This document shows positions 63,831-64,000 of a stretch of DNA of 64,000 bases, piece by piece. Origin of the DNA: Halomonas sp. S3-1-1 (GTDB lineage Bacteria; Pseudomonadota; Gammaproteobacteria; Pseudomonadales; Halomonadaceae). The stretch lies in assembly GCF_023757625.1 (NCBI RefSeq), contig NZ_JALGBZ010000008.1, positions 32,467 through 96,466 of the forward strand, in the 5' to 3' direction. Below the pieces are notes generated by a model, which saw only the letters and a program-made list of their open reading frames with translations, made no database searches and was not told the DNA's origin. Every line of letters begins with the position of its first letter. Within the stretch, counting starts at the first letter, position 1. The translations under genes were made by a program, and so were the position numbers.

Positions 63831-64000
63831 TTAAAAGAACGTCAAACCGACCTGGAACAGCCGCTCGACGTCGCGAATTCGGCGCTTGTCGATCACGAAC
63901 AGAATCACGTGATCGCCGCTCTCCACCACCGCCTCGCCGTGGGCGATGATCACCTCCTTGCCGCGCACCATCGCCCCGATGGTGGTGCCCTCGGGCAGCT
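63831..64000 (-). CDS. trkA: Trk system potassium regulatory protein TrkA, C-terminal end
   Basis: Only the last 55 residues are in the window. They match the end of the second TrkA_C domain: [33 protein letters not shown] and the final [14 protein letters not shown]. TrkA is the cytoplasmic NAD/ATP-binding gating ring of the TrkH channel. Its position directly before trkH on the same strand supports the call. Confidence 0.93.
   Translation of the reverse strand, partial: LPEGTTIGAMVRGKEVIIAHGEAVVESGDHVILFVIDKRRIRDVERLFQVGLTFF

Overview
The window looks like chromosomal DNA of a halophilic gammaproteobacterium, most likely of the Halomonadaceae (Halomonas or a close relative). The reasons are a GC-rich, densely coding layout, a TRAP transporter, a TrkH/TrkA potassium system, a stand-alone EutBC and a yjbEFGH plus wza-wzb-wzc exopolysaccharide region. 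The genus is an inference from gene content. I saw no rRNA, tRNA, CRISPR array, insertion sequence or prophage.

Layout. 1-5.2 kb: housekeeping genes (start of cstA, sodC, truC, tcdA, a DUF1653 protein, a persulfide-dioxygenase-like metallo-hydrolase, a membrane metallophosphoesterase). 5.3-19.4 kb: an uncharacterised catabolic island. A minus-strand operon (NTF2-like protein, isocitrate-lyase-superfamily lyase, isochorismatase-like amidohydrolase, two PuuE-like deacetylase-fold hydrolases, FAD dehydrogenase) faces a plus-strand operon (LeuC-like/LeuD-like dehydratase, DctPQM TRAP transporter) across a central GntR/HutC regulator. A divergent LysR/PRISE-type reductase pair follows. My working hypothesis is uptake and breakdown of a substituted cyclic imide (alkyl-maleimide type): ring opening, half-amide hydrolysis, hydration of a substituted maleate, and C-C cleavage to pyruvate plus a short acid.

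19.5-49.3 kb: an exopolysaccharide locus. yjbEFGH run left, divergent from wza-wzb-wzc running right. Next come a flippase, a pyruvyltransferase, four glycosyltransferases, an asparagine-synthase-like amidotransferase without its nucleophilic cysteine, an EpsG-type polymerase, a PglC-type initiating transferase, PglD- and PglE-like enzymes, galE, a TviB/TviC-like pair, an ElyC-like protein, an O-antigen-ligase-like protein and a WbpM/PglF-type dehydratase. Together the last enzymes can make UDP-diNAc-bacillosamine (initiating sugar) and UDP-GalNAcA. The locus appears less GC-rich than its flanks and has long AT-rich intergenic segments.

49.5-64 kb: a Zur-box-controlled COG0523 metallochaperone, a TIGR03643 protein, an XRE regulator with a palindromic operator, a GAF-GGDEF-EAL protein, eutBC, a short sirtuin, a 2-oxoglutarate/Fe(II) oxygenase-like protein, a DTW-domain tRNA enzyme, an EamA exporter coupled to a TraB-family protein, trkH, and the end of trkA.
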